Part shown: piece after piece, positions 44,166 through 55,470 of the stretch | How positions within the stretch are numbered: the first letter of the stretch is position 1 | How the letters are laid out: the number at the start of each line of letters is the position of its first letter | From: Vesta saturnalis | Taxonomy: Eukaryota > Arthropoda > Insecta > Coleoptera > Lampyridae | Assembly: GCA_036346205.1 (NCBI GenBank) | Contig: JARFJB010002087.1 | Location: 10,265,001-10,329,000 of the forward strand | Length of the DNA stretch: 64,000 bases | Reading direction: 5' to 3' | Notes under the pieces: generated by a model | Databases searched by the model: none | Seen by the model: the letters and a program-made list of their open reading frames with translations, nothing else | What the model was told of the DNA's origin: nothing | Made by a program: the position numbers and the translations under genes

Positions 44166-44701
44166 TACATTTCATGTAAGAATACAGAACTAATTTAATA
44201 AAGTATTGACTTTAACGTTAAGTAAAAAAATACACACAAGTGCTACTGGTTGAGAAACTTATAATACGTGGGACCGAACGAAAATTACTTTTGATTGCTC
44301 CGTCTGTTTTCGCCTGGTCTAACTGAAGTTAGGCAAGCAGTTACTTCCACAACTTACATGTAAATTGCATTTTTTTCAAATTCCAGGTCTAATTGGCTCG
44401 TACGTAACTAAATTTGACGTATATTATAAATTTTATTTGTAAGCCTTATATTACAAATTCTTTCTTATTTCATGGAAACACAATAATTAGGGCCTTGGTG
44501 CTCGAAGTTGGATTATTTTTGGCTATAAGTGGTTTTTAATTTTTTTTTTGTATCAGTAAGTTTCAAAACGTGTTAATGCAAGTTTAGTAAAGCTCCTGAG
44601 ACTGTATTCATTTTGGCTAAATATTAAATACCTTCAAAATAATTTTACAAAAAATGTAATTTTAGGCGTATGTGTATATTAATTAGTTGTTTTTGTTATA
44701 G

Positions 44702-45613
44702 AGAAACTTTTAAATTCCGAAGGAAGAGAACTTCGCAGAGCGTTATTTTCTCTTAAACAAATCTTTCAAGAGGATAAAGATTTAGTGCACGAATTTGTAC
44801 AAAATGATGGATTGGCATGTCTTATCAAGGTTGGATCAGAAGCAGATCAGAATTATCAAAATTACATTTTAAGAGCCTTAGGACAAGTAATGCTTTACGT
44901 AGATGGCATGAACGGTGTAATTCAACATAACGAAACAGTGCAATGGCTTTATAGTTTAATTTCTTCTAAATTTCGCTTGGTCGTTAAAACTGCTTTAAAA
45001 TTACTATTAGTATTTGTTGAATATGTAGATTCAAACTGCCTGTTACTAATAAAAGCAGTACAGAACGCTGATTGTTCTCAAGGTTTTTCACCTTGGTACA
45101 ATATTATGAAATTGCTCAAAGATTTTGATTCGGCTGATACAGAATTATTGATTTATGCAATGACTTTGATTAATAAGTGTTTTAACGGAATACCCGATCA
45201 AGATACTTATTATGATCAGACTGATGCATTAGAGGAGCAAGGTATTGAAAGTATCATTCAGCGGTATATGTCAAAACCAGGAACTGATCTTGATCTTCTA
45301 CAACAATTTCAAATATATGAGGCGGTTTTACAATACGAAGATGCAGAAGAAAAAGGTATTCCTTTGAGAAATTTGGATGAAAGTGTGAGAAAAACGTTGA
45401 AATGTAGAAAATCAGTTAATGGAACTCAAGAAAGGCGAAAAAGTCGACGGCATTCAACTGGAACGGCTCCATTGCATTCATCTTTGAATTTAAGGAAAAA
45501 CTTATTACTCCATGCTAATGTGGAAGGGGACGATGAATCTTCGAGCTCCCAATCATCTACAGGGCCCAATGATGTTCATCATATTAATGGCAACTATAAG
45601 GAAAATAATAACG
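44702..45613 (+). CDS. Fhos: Formin FHOD/Fhos, internal exon (FH3/armadillo region)
   Basis: A 912-bp exon after a TTGTTATAG acceptor, ending at a GTTAGT donor. It encodes about 304 residues starting EKLLNSEGRELRRALFSLKQ and IFQEDKDLVHEFVQNDGLAC, then QNYILRALGQVMLYVDGMNG, VVKTALKLLLVFVEY, TDALEEQGIESIIQRYM and a basic, Ser-rich end with ERRKSRRHS. This matches the FH3/armadillo region of FHOD-family formins, which build and bundle actin filaments in muscle, stress fibres and insect tracheae. The exon enters in phase 2 (two bases complete a codon) and leaves with one base. The first exons (GTPase-binding-like N-terminus) lie upstream and were not found. No stops, and composition is that of real coding sequence. 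Confidence 0.96.
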
Positions 45614-45687
45614 GTTAGTGTTTTTGAATTTATTTTGATAACAGTTAACAGTTTGTTTGCGCTTTCTTAACCATTTATAATGCTTAG

Positions 45688-45831
45688 CAAGCGAAGCTGG
45701 TGTTACACCTGCTTTACGACGACGGCGAGAACGTGCAGAAAGGCAGCGTAGCTTTATGAAGGAGCAACAGGAGAGTGCTGGTATTTTTCGAGAATCTGTT
45801 CCTAATGAGAATAACTCTGATACTATTAATG
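45688..45831 (+). CDS. Fhos: Formin FHOD/Fhos, internal exon (basic linker)
   Basis: A 144-bp exon between a TTAG acceptor and a GTGAGT donor, in phase with both neighbours (the split GCA codon joins G|CA). It encodes SEAGVTPALRRRRERAERQR then SFMKEQQESAGIFRESVPN and NNSDTIN. The Arg-rich ALRRRRERAERQRS motif is a conserved FHOD feature before the FH1 region. It is spaced by a 74-nt and a 73-nt intron, typical small insect introns. It is too short and phase-broken to appear as a long open frame of its own. Confidence 0.93.
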
Positions 45832-45904
45832 GTGAGTAATACAGTAGTTTATCTTTTGCAATTATATGCTCACCATGTTATTCCATTGTTTGTTATTGTT
45901 GCAG

Positions 45905-46818
45905 GGAATTACATAAATTCGCAACATTCGAAAATACCCAATGGAAAGTTGTTAACTAGAACATCAAGTCGCAAAGATATAACACCTTTGAGAAATGCAG
46001 TGAATAAATTAGACTCTGACGAAAATAACCTCACTAAACAACCTTGGATTTTGTCAATGATGTATGGTACTAAGAGTAACGACGAAGAAAACCAAGAAAA
46101 TATCGAAGATATGAATGAAAACGAACGAAAAATGATATTACAATTAAAACGAGAGAATACCGTTAAAGATTTAACTCAAAAATTAGCGAATCAAACTATT
46201 ATTAATAATAATTTTGATGAAAATAAAATAAATAGAATTGGAGATATGTCCGGTTTGATCTCAAAAGCCAAAGAAGGATTAGCAAAATCAAAATCAAAAA
46301 TTGATGTTCTTAAAAGTCCTACAGCTGAAAGTTTACCAAAAATTGAAGTAAAAAAATCGGAGAATGAATTACGCTGGGAAGAATTAGTAAATTTGTTAAA
46401 TAGGCCGTTGCATTTATGCGATATAGATTTTACCGACTTACGAAGTGATGACGAAGTAGACGTATTAGCTCCAGCTGCTGCTTCGAACGGTGTACCGCCA
46501 CCGCCCCCTCCATTAATTGGTGCAATGATGGCACCTCCTCCTCCTCCACTAAATAGTAATAAATCTACTTCATCTGTACCTAATCCTCCTATTTTTGGTG
46601 TAAATTTGCAAAGAATTTGTAAACCTGCTGAAAGTAAACTACCTATTAAGAAGACTAAGAAAACTGTTAAGTTATTTTGGAAGGAAGTTAGAGACGATCC
46701 TATTACTGCAATGAAATTAAAGACTGGTTTGATATGGGATGAATTAAGTCCTGTTTCAGTTGATACTCAAAAATTAGAACACCTATTTGAATCTAGAGCA
46801 AAAGATTTAATTACTAAG
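45905..46818 (+). CDS. Fhos: Formin FHOD/Fhos, internal exon (linker, FH1 and start of FH2)
   Basis: A 914-bp exon after TTGTTGCAG. It carries an acidic, Asn/Lys-rich linker (PWILSMMYGTKSNDEENQEN, NENERKMILQLKRENTVKDL), then LHLCDIDFTDLRSDDEVDVL, two short FH1 proline tracts (VPPPPPPLIGAMMAPPPPPL) that bind profilin-actin, and the FH2 opening KKTVKLFWKEVRDDP then LIWDELSPVSVDTQKLEHLF and ESRAKDLITK. It ends in phase 0 at a GTAAGA donor. FH1 is short compared with vertebrate FHODs. The remainder of FH2 and the DAD should follow, but no such exon was seen to the end of the window. Confidence 0.96.
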
Positions 46819-47349
46819 GTAAGACTTATTTATCCCACATATTCTTAGGTTTTATACTTTACTTAGGCACTAAGAAAAGAAATTTGCGATTAAGCATTTA
46901 ATTTATTATATTTCATATATTAATTTGCAATATAACATAGCAGATTTGTTTTTCTATAAGGAAAAAGGAGATTACTTCCGCCATCTTGGATGTTTTTAAT
47001 TGCGTTTTAATGACCTCCACTAATTTTTGTACTGCCAGTATGGGTTATCGGTATGCCAAAGTTACTTACATAATTTCCCCAAAGCTGTTATCTTCAAGAA
47101 CCAGTTTTTAGTAAAAGAACAAACCGTAGAGTTTAACTCAAAAATAGAACACTGATAGTATTGGCACTAAATAGTTAAAAGCAAACTATGTAAAAGATTT
47201 GTTTTCTTGGTCGACTATATTGGTTCAAGTGTACAACTTCAGAAGCAGCATGACAGAGTATATGCAACACATTTGATTATAAGTAAATGCTGTAGGTTTT
47301 ATTCTTAACGACTTCTTGGATCGCATGAGCTCTAAAAGCTTTTCTTAAT
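46819..47349 (+). other. Start of the long formin intron
   Basis: Non-coding after the GTAAGA donor; nothing else recognised before the mariner-like fragment. Confidence 0.6.
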
Positions 47350-48130
47350 AACGGGTGATTCAGTTAGAGGTTACAGTTTAATAATTAAATAATTCGCATT
47401 GTAGTTTATTAACTTAGTATATTTTTACACATTTGTTAAAGATTGACATCTAAATTGTCATTAAACACAAAAAATGATATCAGTCAAATGGCCGCCATGT
47501 GCAGCCCTTTTGATAAAATTTTCCATCGCTTTCTCGTTCAATTGTTGTGGAATTTAGTTGATAACTCTGCGAATCTCATCCTTCAGCTCCGGAATCGAGT
47601 TGGGTTTGTTTGCGTAAACCTTCTGCTTTAAGTAAACCCAAAAGAAATAATCCATGGGTGTGAGGTCACACGATATTGCTGGCCAATGTTGATTACCAAA
47701 ACGAGAGATTAAGAGGCCGGGAAACTTTGTGTGCAACAACTCCACGGTTTCGTGAGGTGTGTGACAAGTGGCCCTGTCTTGTTGAAACCACAAATCGATA
47801 TTACCACCCAATTCTTCCAAATGTTCAAAAAAATAATTGCTTATCATCTCCCGATAACGTTCACCATTGACTGTAACTGCGTCACCACGGGCATTTTAAA
47901 AAAAATATGGGCCAATCACGCCGCCAACCCAAAATCCACGTCATACAGTTACCTTTTTTGGATACATTTGTTTCATGTAAATAACATGAGGATTTTCAAG
48001 TCCCCAAACAGTTTTGCTTATCCACATAGCCATTGAGATGAAAATGAGCTTGATCAGTAAAGTTGATATTTTGTTCACAAAATTGACATCATTCTGATTG
48101 TTCATTGATCATTCATTGTTCATTTTGGGA
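47350..48130 (-). pseudogene. Mariner-superfamily transposase fragment (DD41D type)
   Basis: Minus strand: D1-like INFTDQAHFHLNGYVDKQN, ENPHVIYMKQMYPKKVTV and WILGWRRDWPIFFLK, then HLEELGGNIDLWFQQD with D2 in QQDRATCHTPHETVELL, FPGLLISRFGNQHWPAISC, D3 in DLTPMDYFFWVYLKQKVYAN and IPELKDEIRRVINQ. There are 41 residues between D2 and D3. The N-terminal helix-turn-helix and the 5' end are missing, and there are stops and frameshifts. A GGGTGATTCAGTTAGAGG end near 47355 may be the 3' terminus. It is a different lineage from the long-TIR elements. Confidence 0.87.
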
Positions 48131-49504
48131 GTGTGAAAAAAAAAGAAGGCGTTCTTATTAGTTTTTACGTAGATTTGGTTAACGAAATATCTCATTGTAT
48201 TAGATAAGACATGATGTCGTTTATGAGCAATGTAAATAATGTACAATTTTCGTTTTATGCAGTTAATAGATGTTCATGGTCTGAAAACTAAAATTAACTA
48301 TTTTTTAAATAGAGATTCAATGATTTTCATACAAACAAAGTCTAAATAGGGTGGAAAACTATGTTTCAACGCTTTAAATATGTTCTTTTAACAGTGCTAC
48401 CATGGCCGGCTCTAATGCAAAATAGGATGAAACAGAGTATAGTTGGTAATAATATACTACTCTATTATGCAGTTTTTACATATATAGTTCAGTAAAACTA
48501 TTTTTTATTTTTAACATTTGTAATTTTTCCTTATACTTAACATCTGTCGTCGTACATATAATTTGAATCGTAGTGTTGCAAAGAAGTTTAGTGGATCATA
48601 TGGTCAAAGAAGTTAAAAATTGTATGTTTCCATTTTCACTCTAGGGTGTACTTTTAATTTCGAAAAACTGGTTATGTACGAAAATTGCGTGGTTTGAAAT
48701 TGACCTTGAAACTGGTAACCCTGGGACCGATGGCCTAGGACTACTACTTAGTGACAATTGTGAAGACCAGTAAGTCTTACTTACTCTTAAGACCTTGAGT
48801 TATACTTGGCTTTGGCAGAATTTCAGGGAGCTGTTTAAAGAAAAGAAAATAGAAGATGGTAGGAAGTATCTCCCTTTTACCTATATATTAGGTATTCATG
48901 AATCAAAATAGGATCTTATGCACAGAAGTATTAAGAAACAATATTTGTTTTAATTTTTTTTCTGCAAGGTTTATTTGGAGTACAAAGTATTCTGTGACAT
49001 TTTTTTATGCAAAATTATTCCAATGTAATCTTAATTGTGTCAAAACCCTAAATTTCTTTTCCTACAAGAATGTACGAAAGTGATTCATATTGCACAATTA
49101 ACCGTACAGAAAATAATACTTTCGCACACTAGCGCGTTTCACTTTCTCATTGTACCAAATACGAAAGTAAAAAACATGTGTGCCTTTTAATTTCGCATTG
49201 CTTTTCTATAAGTTACTTAGCAACCGGTTGTCACGACCGGGAGTTCGGTCGTGATCAAAGTTGCCACCCTTATTGCTATTATTTGGCAAGTTTAAATATT
49301 CAGCTAATTGTCTTTAAATTCATAATAATTACTAACTATACTATTTGTTAGGGTGTGATTATGATTTCATAAACAACTTGAAATATTAGATTAAAGTATA
49401 TTTTGTAATTGTTTAATTTGTGATCAATAAAACATTAAGGAGACTGTCATTTTTCATAGTCGTAGGAAAAATAGTGTATATTAGTGTGTATTATCACACT
49501 CGGG
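48131..49504. other. Intronic or intergenic sequence with one strong hairpin
   Basis: No gene recognised. 49231-49254 is a perfect 9-bp stem TCACGACCG / CGGTCGTGA with 6-nt loop, unusually GC-rich for this region. Confidence 0.5.
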
Positions 49505-50163
49505 CTGTCAGCGGAAGCACAAGATGTAGTCAATATGACTTTCAACCATAAAGCTCTAATTCGACGGTAAACTGTACGAAGGGTTACACGACGTCCTTCG
49601 TTTCCAAATCATTGATCGGCTATTGATCTTGTACTCGAGAATCGGTCTCTTAATCCCATTATTCGGAAATGGCGGTCCTGGACCAAATTTGTCTGTCTTG
49701 GCCGTCCACTTCCTCTTCTACGACGTTCTTAACCTTCTCTAGACCATGCTTGATAACACCGCATTACAGAGGATTGATTACGGTTAAGAGGATTAGCAAT
49801 TTCTCTGAATGAAAAACCACCTTCACACAAGCCAATAATGCGACCTCTGTTGAATTCACTCCGTTGTCGATCATTTTCACATTGTCGCACTCTACGCATA
49901 ATCGCAGCCTCAAAATGCAAAGAAGAACACAAAAACAAAATAATTGCAACAAAAAACAATACCGATATTGACTTAATCTTTTAAGAAATACACCCGATAA
50001 TTTCGATTGTTGCAACAAGTAAAACGTCAAATTTTCCATGGCTACTGGATTATTTTGAATGAAATTTTAACCAATTAGTACATTTGACTAGTTAAACATT
50101 TATGCCAAGTTTGGTCCAAAAATTGCAACGCCATCTTGGTGTTGCATTTTTTATGTCACAGTA
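49505..50163 (-). pseudogene. Tc1-like transposase, N-terminal half
   Basis: Minus strand from near 49896: MRRVRQCENDRQRSEFNRGR, IIGLCEGGFSFREIANPLNR and NQSSVMRCYQAWSREG, a stop and shift, RRRGSGRPRQTNLVQDRHF, RIMGLRDRFSSTRSIADQ, GRRVTLRTVYRRIRAL. This is the paired helix-turn-helix DNA-binding region with GRPR hook of Tc1-type transposases. The catalytic domain is entirely missing. The upstream end TATACTGTGACATAAAAAAT then GCAACACCAAGATGGCG near 50163 looks like the 5' TIR, so this is a 5' half. Confidence 0.85.
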
Positions 50164-53057
50164 TACTTTATAACGATCCTACATTTCTCCTTTACTTGCA
50201 TTGTGATAATGTATCAGTTACTATATTTATACGATACAAATTTTATGAGTTTGCACTTTTGTAAAGAATATTCATTATGCGTAAATTCTAGTTTTTCATG
50301 AATTACCTATAATGTTTATGTATAATAATAACATGTCTAATTTTTTTCATCTAATGTGTATTGATTGATTTTTATTTTTGTTGCTAATAACAAGCTGCCA
50401 ATTACCTGATAGTCTGATATCTAATTTAAAATGTTTACATTATTGTTAAAGTTTCAGAAAAAAAAATTAGGTTTGCCTTTACACATACAGTGGGATTGAA
50501 ATAAGTTGTTAAGATGCACAACTTTGTTTACAATTACACTGTATGTGCTTACTTGTTATTTAATAATGTAAATTCTTTTTTTTTGTGTTAATGTAAGGTG
50601 GAAGCTATTCTGAAACTATTGTAGATTTAATAATTTATGTTTTGAAGTGGCTTTACTAATTTAAATTATTGATTTTTTTCATTTCTCTTTGGTGATCCAC
50701 AAATGGCATGTTCTATATCCAGGAGGTGAGTCTATTATTTTCTAGGTGGTGGACTATACAGTTTGCACGAGTAGACTATCATGATCATAGTCGTTATCTT
50801 GTATGTTTGTTATGTAGTAACAATAGATCCTGAATGTTGAACAAGTAGTTTTTAACTTTTTGGGAATATGAAAGATTTGAATTTTCCACCTTTGGTGTCA
50901 ATTCGATTAGCATAATTATGTAGCAGCATTGTAATAACGCATTATGTGTATACCGCTTTAATCTTACTTTTTTCAATCCCTTATATGCTTAATATTTTCT
51001 ATTACTACAGTAATTTTTTTCTAATTTTTTAATATTGGATTCAAATTTAGTTTAAAGTGAATGAGATATGAATATTACCATGATCTGGCTACTGAAATAT
51101 TATCAAACCATTAAAGAATGTGAAAATTTTTCAAAAATTTAGAACTAGAAATTTATTTAAAAGTGCAGCATGAAAAAGTAGTGGTATTTCATTCGGAATT
51201 CAGTCAAGACAGACATCAAAGTTTGAAGAAATGTTTTATTTCATTTTGTCAATAAATCGAAGTAAGTTCAATACAAGCTAGTTTGTTCGTCGCCAATGTT
51301 TTATATTAACATAATGTGAGTCAGAAATCGTACAAAGCGATACATACAGTTAAATGTACCAGAATGCAATTTTTATTTTTAGCACATTTGATCAAAAGAT
51401 TACTTATAGTAATGGTTACTGTATTTATATGCAATTTAAGCTACAGGTTACTTCTAATTAAAATAAAAAGAGCACCATATATTGAAAATTGGACTTCCGC
51501 ATTATTGACGCATTTATATGAAATATTAACTACTAAAAGCAAAATTAGCACTCATATTAAAAATTAAGTTTGCACATGTTTGTTACAATTTTTTATGGTA
51601 TGTACATTCGATCCACTAGCACCCATGTTTAGTCATATGAGCTCATATGCACAACTAACTTTTTTCTCTGTCTTAAATTCTTTTGATTACAGACCTTTCA
51701 CCAAAAGTTTGTTTATAATGTATATACTAATCATTCCTGTACGAAAAAAAATGTCTCAGACACACTATTTAAGGTTACTAAATTGGTTGAGAACTACACC
51801 ATAAGATTATTATTGAAATGTCTGTTTATGAATACTTTAATAGTGCAACGAAATATATTGGCTGCTTATTATATAGTATAATTACATGCAGATATTTTTA
51901 AAACTTTCTAATTCAGAAAAAGCAGTCCAAAGAGAAAACATGAAATTTACATGTTTTATAATAAGCAAAAGTAAAAAAATGTTAACCCCTAAAAGCTCCC
52001 AATAAGCTGCTTAGTCTGATAGTAAAAAAAAAATTAAATGAAACATGAATTGTAAGAGTTATTACTACTGATAGCCTCGTAAATCTCCATGCTTTATTTT
52101 TGTATTTTGTACTACATAAGTCTTAACACTTATATTGTTAAAATGTTGCATTGAGTATTTGCAACGTCATGATCAAGGAAAGCATTACTAAAACTGTTGG
52201 TTACATCTTCATCAAATGTGTACCTTATTGGATACTTAACACTTTAAGAAATCACTTAGGGTTATCAAATTTTAAGGTTTATATATCCATAAGTATTCAG
52301 GTTACCCATTAAAGGGTTGCATTTAATAGTCAGATTAGTTCAATCTACAGGATGGACTAAATGTTTCGAATTATTTGTTTTTAATATTGTCCATACATGT
52401 TTATTTAACATTAACGCTCGGAGCGGAGACAGGATAGGACATATTTCCCAAACTAGCTTTTATGAGTGTAATGTCTGTGACCCGTAATAATTTACACACT
52501 ATTATCTTAATTAACATTTTTTTATCATTTTAAAAGCAAGTTCTGTCAAACGTCACAAAAAAACCAAAGCCCCATTGATTACCCATTTAATATATTAGGA
52601 TTAGGTTTTAAGTCATAAATAAAAAACAAAGTAAATTGTGGCGAAGTTAATATTTTTTTATTTGGAAGTTTTTGATTCTTAACTTTCTATTCTTGCTAAC
52701 TCTACATATCTTTTGTAGGGGCATCAATGTATTATGTTTTCAATGTGATTGCCTATGGTTAACAAGCCAAAGCTTATAAATGCATAAGATTAGATTTCAT
52801 TAACTTTCTATTAATTTTTTCATTCATGCTTTGTTGCTTTCAGGCACAAAAGATGATACTAGTTTTTTATAAAGAAGTTCCTTTTTAATCAAGATCCTTT
52901 AATTATTGTTACTATTGCTTTTCTAGACGATTAGGCTATAAAATGATGGATTTCTTTAACCTCACTTTTCCTTCATTATTGTTGCAAACATACAGCAAGT
53001 TTTTCATACCCTGCTGAAACATCGAGAATGGTGTACAGAAAAGAATTCAATCACCCA
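50164..53057. other. Intronic or intergenic sequence, no gene recognised
   Basis: About 2.9 kb, AT-rich. Small frames (51316-51567, 51580-51804) have no recognised domain and no splice support. A GTGAGT donor-like site at 50705 lacks a convincing exon. Confidence 0.45.
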
Positions 53058-53190
53058 ATAGTATGTTACAAACCGCGTAAGGAAGAGCTTCATTACAGCC
53101 GAGCGTTGGGTAATTGATCGAGAGCGAAGCTTGAGATCAGTTAAAACATGAGGCAGTAATCAAGCCTTTCCGTAAGGTTTGTATACTATT
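53058..53190. mobile_element. Short MITE-like element, about 133 bp
   Basis: Imperfect inverted ends of about 35 bp: AATAGTATGTTACAAACC on the left and, in reverse complement, AATAGTATACAAACCTTACG on the right. Both are followed by a GGAA and an AAG/CTT-rich block and then ATTAC. No coding. Confidence 0.6.
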
Positions 53191-53906
53191 TTATTTGCAA
53201 TCATCCAATGTTAAAAATAATAATTTACTAAACATTCTGAATAATAAATATCATGATGTAACAAATATAAAAAGTGTGAAAATAAATACATAAAATTATC
53301 TGTCAAATTGCAAAAAAGTTGGTTTTGTGAAAATCCAAAAAAAGATTCTTAATGCTTTTTTTTTTAGTTAGTTAGTTTTTAAATATGTTATACGACCGTT
53401 GATTAATAAAGAATATCAAATAACAACACAGACTTTAATTAATCGTAACGATTATAAGGTTCATGATAGTTATGCAACCCTCACTACAGGTGTGTAATAA
53501 TATTCGGAGTATGTAATAATTATTTCCACCTAGTTTTTATTATTCTCAACTAGTTTCAGTAATAATCTAGTTCCCAGCTGTTGTAATGTCAGGAAATTGT
53601 CAGATTACAATATGATTGCGAATATAAATATTATTTCGAAAAAAAAAACAAGAGGTGTAATGATTTAAATTCTTACGCATGTTCTAATATTATTTACAAA
53701 TGACTACATTTGTATTTGAGCAACGACGTCATCTATATATTTTTAACTAGCAATCCCAAAGTATTTTTGAAAATTATTATTAGCTATTTGATTCTGTGTA
53801 AAATGACCCTTGTAGTTTTTTAATTTGTTTGTGCGAAAACATTTTAGATGCTATTTCAACAATTCAATTACAATAAAAATGCAAACTTTCACCATTATTA
53901 CTCTTA

Positions 53907-54112
53907 TTAAAATACTTACCTTTTTGGGTTTTTTTAATGGTGTATTTGTATACTAAAGTTATACAATCTAATCGTTTCGATAACACTTAATAGATAATAT
54001 TACTACTGAAGAAGATAACTGTAAGTGTTATGGAAACGTGTAGATTGTATAACTTTAATATACAAATACACTATTAAAAAACCCAAAAAGGATAAGTATT
54101 TTAATTTAATTA
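53907..54112. repeat. Penelope-type palindrome (tail-to-tail ends)
   Basis: Arms 53907-53989 and 54022-54112 with a 32-nt loop. They share ACCCAAAAAG, TTAATGGTGTATTTGTAT and AAGTTATACAATCTA and their complements. The outer ends AAATACTTAC..TTTTTGGG match the outer ends of the Penelope dimer at 59494 and 63915. The loop contains ACTGAAGAAGATAACTG, the element's conserved core. An extremely truncated inverted dimer. Confidence 0.82.
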
Positions 54113-54443
54113 CTACTTTAAATACAAAATTAATAAAAACAATAGCTAATAAAAAGGAATATTTTACTGATTTTAATTTAAAGGAAGTGTACTAAATTTA
54201 AATGACATACCTGCATTTTCAATAAATGTGTTGTAAAATATTCTCTTTTATGAGTTATTCCTTTTATTCATTTGGCATTTAAAATAGTACTTAAATTATT
54301 GAAATATCACTTAGACTGTTTTTAATTTTTTAAACAAAATAGTACCTATATTTCATTAGGAGTCCAGGAAATAGGCTTTTCCCACGCGCGTGTGTGAGGT
54401 GTAGTTCAACATGTAAATTCATGCATGCAAGGGAATAGTTATT

Positions 54444-54541
54444 TATGTATCAAGGGCGTAAAACATGCGTTTATGGACCGCAACGTGTAAGTAATTAACA
54501 CGCGTACGGTCCATAAACGCTGTTTGCGCCCGAAATACATA
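54444..54541. repeat. Palindrome, about 45-bp arms
   Basis: Arms TATGTAT...GCGTTTATGGACCG...CGTGT and the reverse complement ACACG...CGGTCCATAAACGC...ATACATA surround AAGTAATTA. A related partial copy, GCATTTATGGACGTGTAATG, is at 54832. It could form a cruciform or be a tiny foldback element. Confidence 0.8.
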
Positions 54542-55082
54542 CAAAATTTTATGCCAGATCGTTTCAATGACCATTTATTAATACATATTCTATTTTTCCT
54601 TCTCATCTTCTGCGAGCAGTTTATTATAAATGTTGTTTTAAGTTGTATGAATCTTAAGTCTCGATATGATCAAGCACTGTATATTAATCTATCAAATAAT
54701 TTGTATTCCTTATAGAGAAAATAGTTATTCTTATTGTGACTAATAAGATGAGAAAGACGTTTACTTTACCGCCCGCGGGCACTGAAATAATTCATTCATA
54801 AAAAATACTTTATAGCCCGATCTTGAATAAAGGCATTTATGGACGTGTAATGAACGATACTTTTCATTATACTTCTTTGAAAACTTTTAACATTGAAAAT
54901 CGACTCTATTTGGCTTTTTCTGACAAATAAACGAGAAGATTATCACCACTTACTGTGTTCATTCATTTTTGCTGGCGCCACTTGCAGAATGAACGATACT
55001 CATTTTCATATCTCTCACAAGTCATTCTGGGTAGTAACTCTATACTTACTTTCTCAGCTTCAAATTATATTTTGTCTTCTGG

Positions 55083-55470
55083 ACCGAGCTTGTCGAGTTG
55101 TGGTAACAAGATCTGCCTAGCATTTGAGTGGTAGTGGGTTCTATCCCCGATACCGATACCCTGTATGAGGTTTTTCAGATGGTTTTCCACATACACATAT
55201 AGCGACATGGTCACTGCGTATACGCACACCATGTGCGGCTATTTAGGTGAACGCTGCGGTGGTATTTTCCCTTTCAGAACCCTAGCTCCATTCCTTCCGA
55301 TCCTATCCTGCCATCACTTACCCTTAATTCCACCATGCGTACATACTTAATGTATGTTTGTTGGGAATCCATGATTGTCCAAACCGCACTAGGCGTCGTG
55401 CAGGCTTACCGAAGTAAGCGGGTTTCCAAGCCAGCTAAAGTGGATATGGGCGGGTCGATATAAGGAGTAA
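55083..55470 (+). mobile_element. tRNA-derived SINE
   Basis: The head has pol III A-box-like TGTCGAGTTGTGG and B-box-like GGTTCTATCCCC, with AGCATTTGAGTGGTAGT between them. The body contains GAGGTTTTTCAGATGGTTTT and CCACATACACATATAGCGAC, resembling arthropod SINE cores. The region is GC-richer than its surroundings. No target duplication was defined. Confidence 0.6.

Noticed and set aside
50694..50712. Possible micro-exon of the formin before a GTGAGT
   Set aside because: No frame resembling FH2 and no way to confirm splicing from sequence alone.
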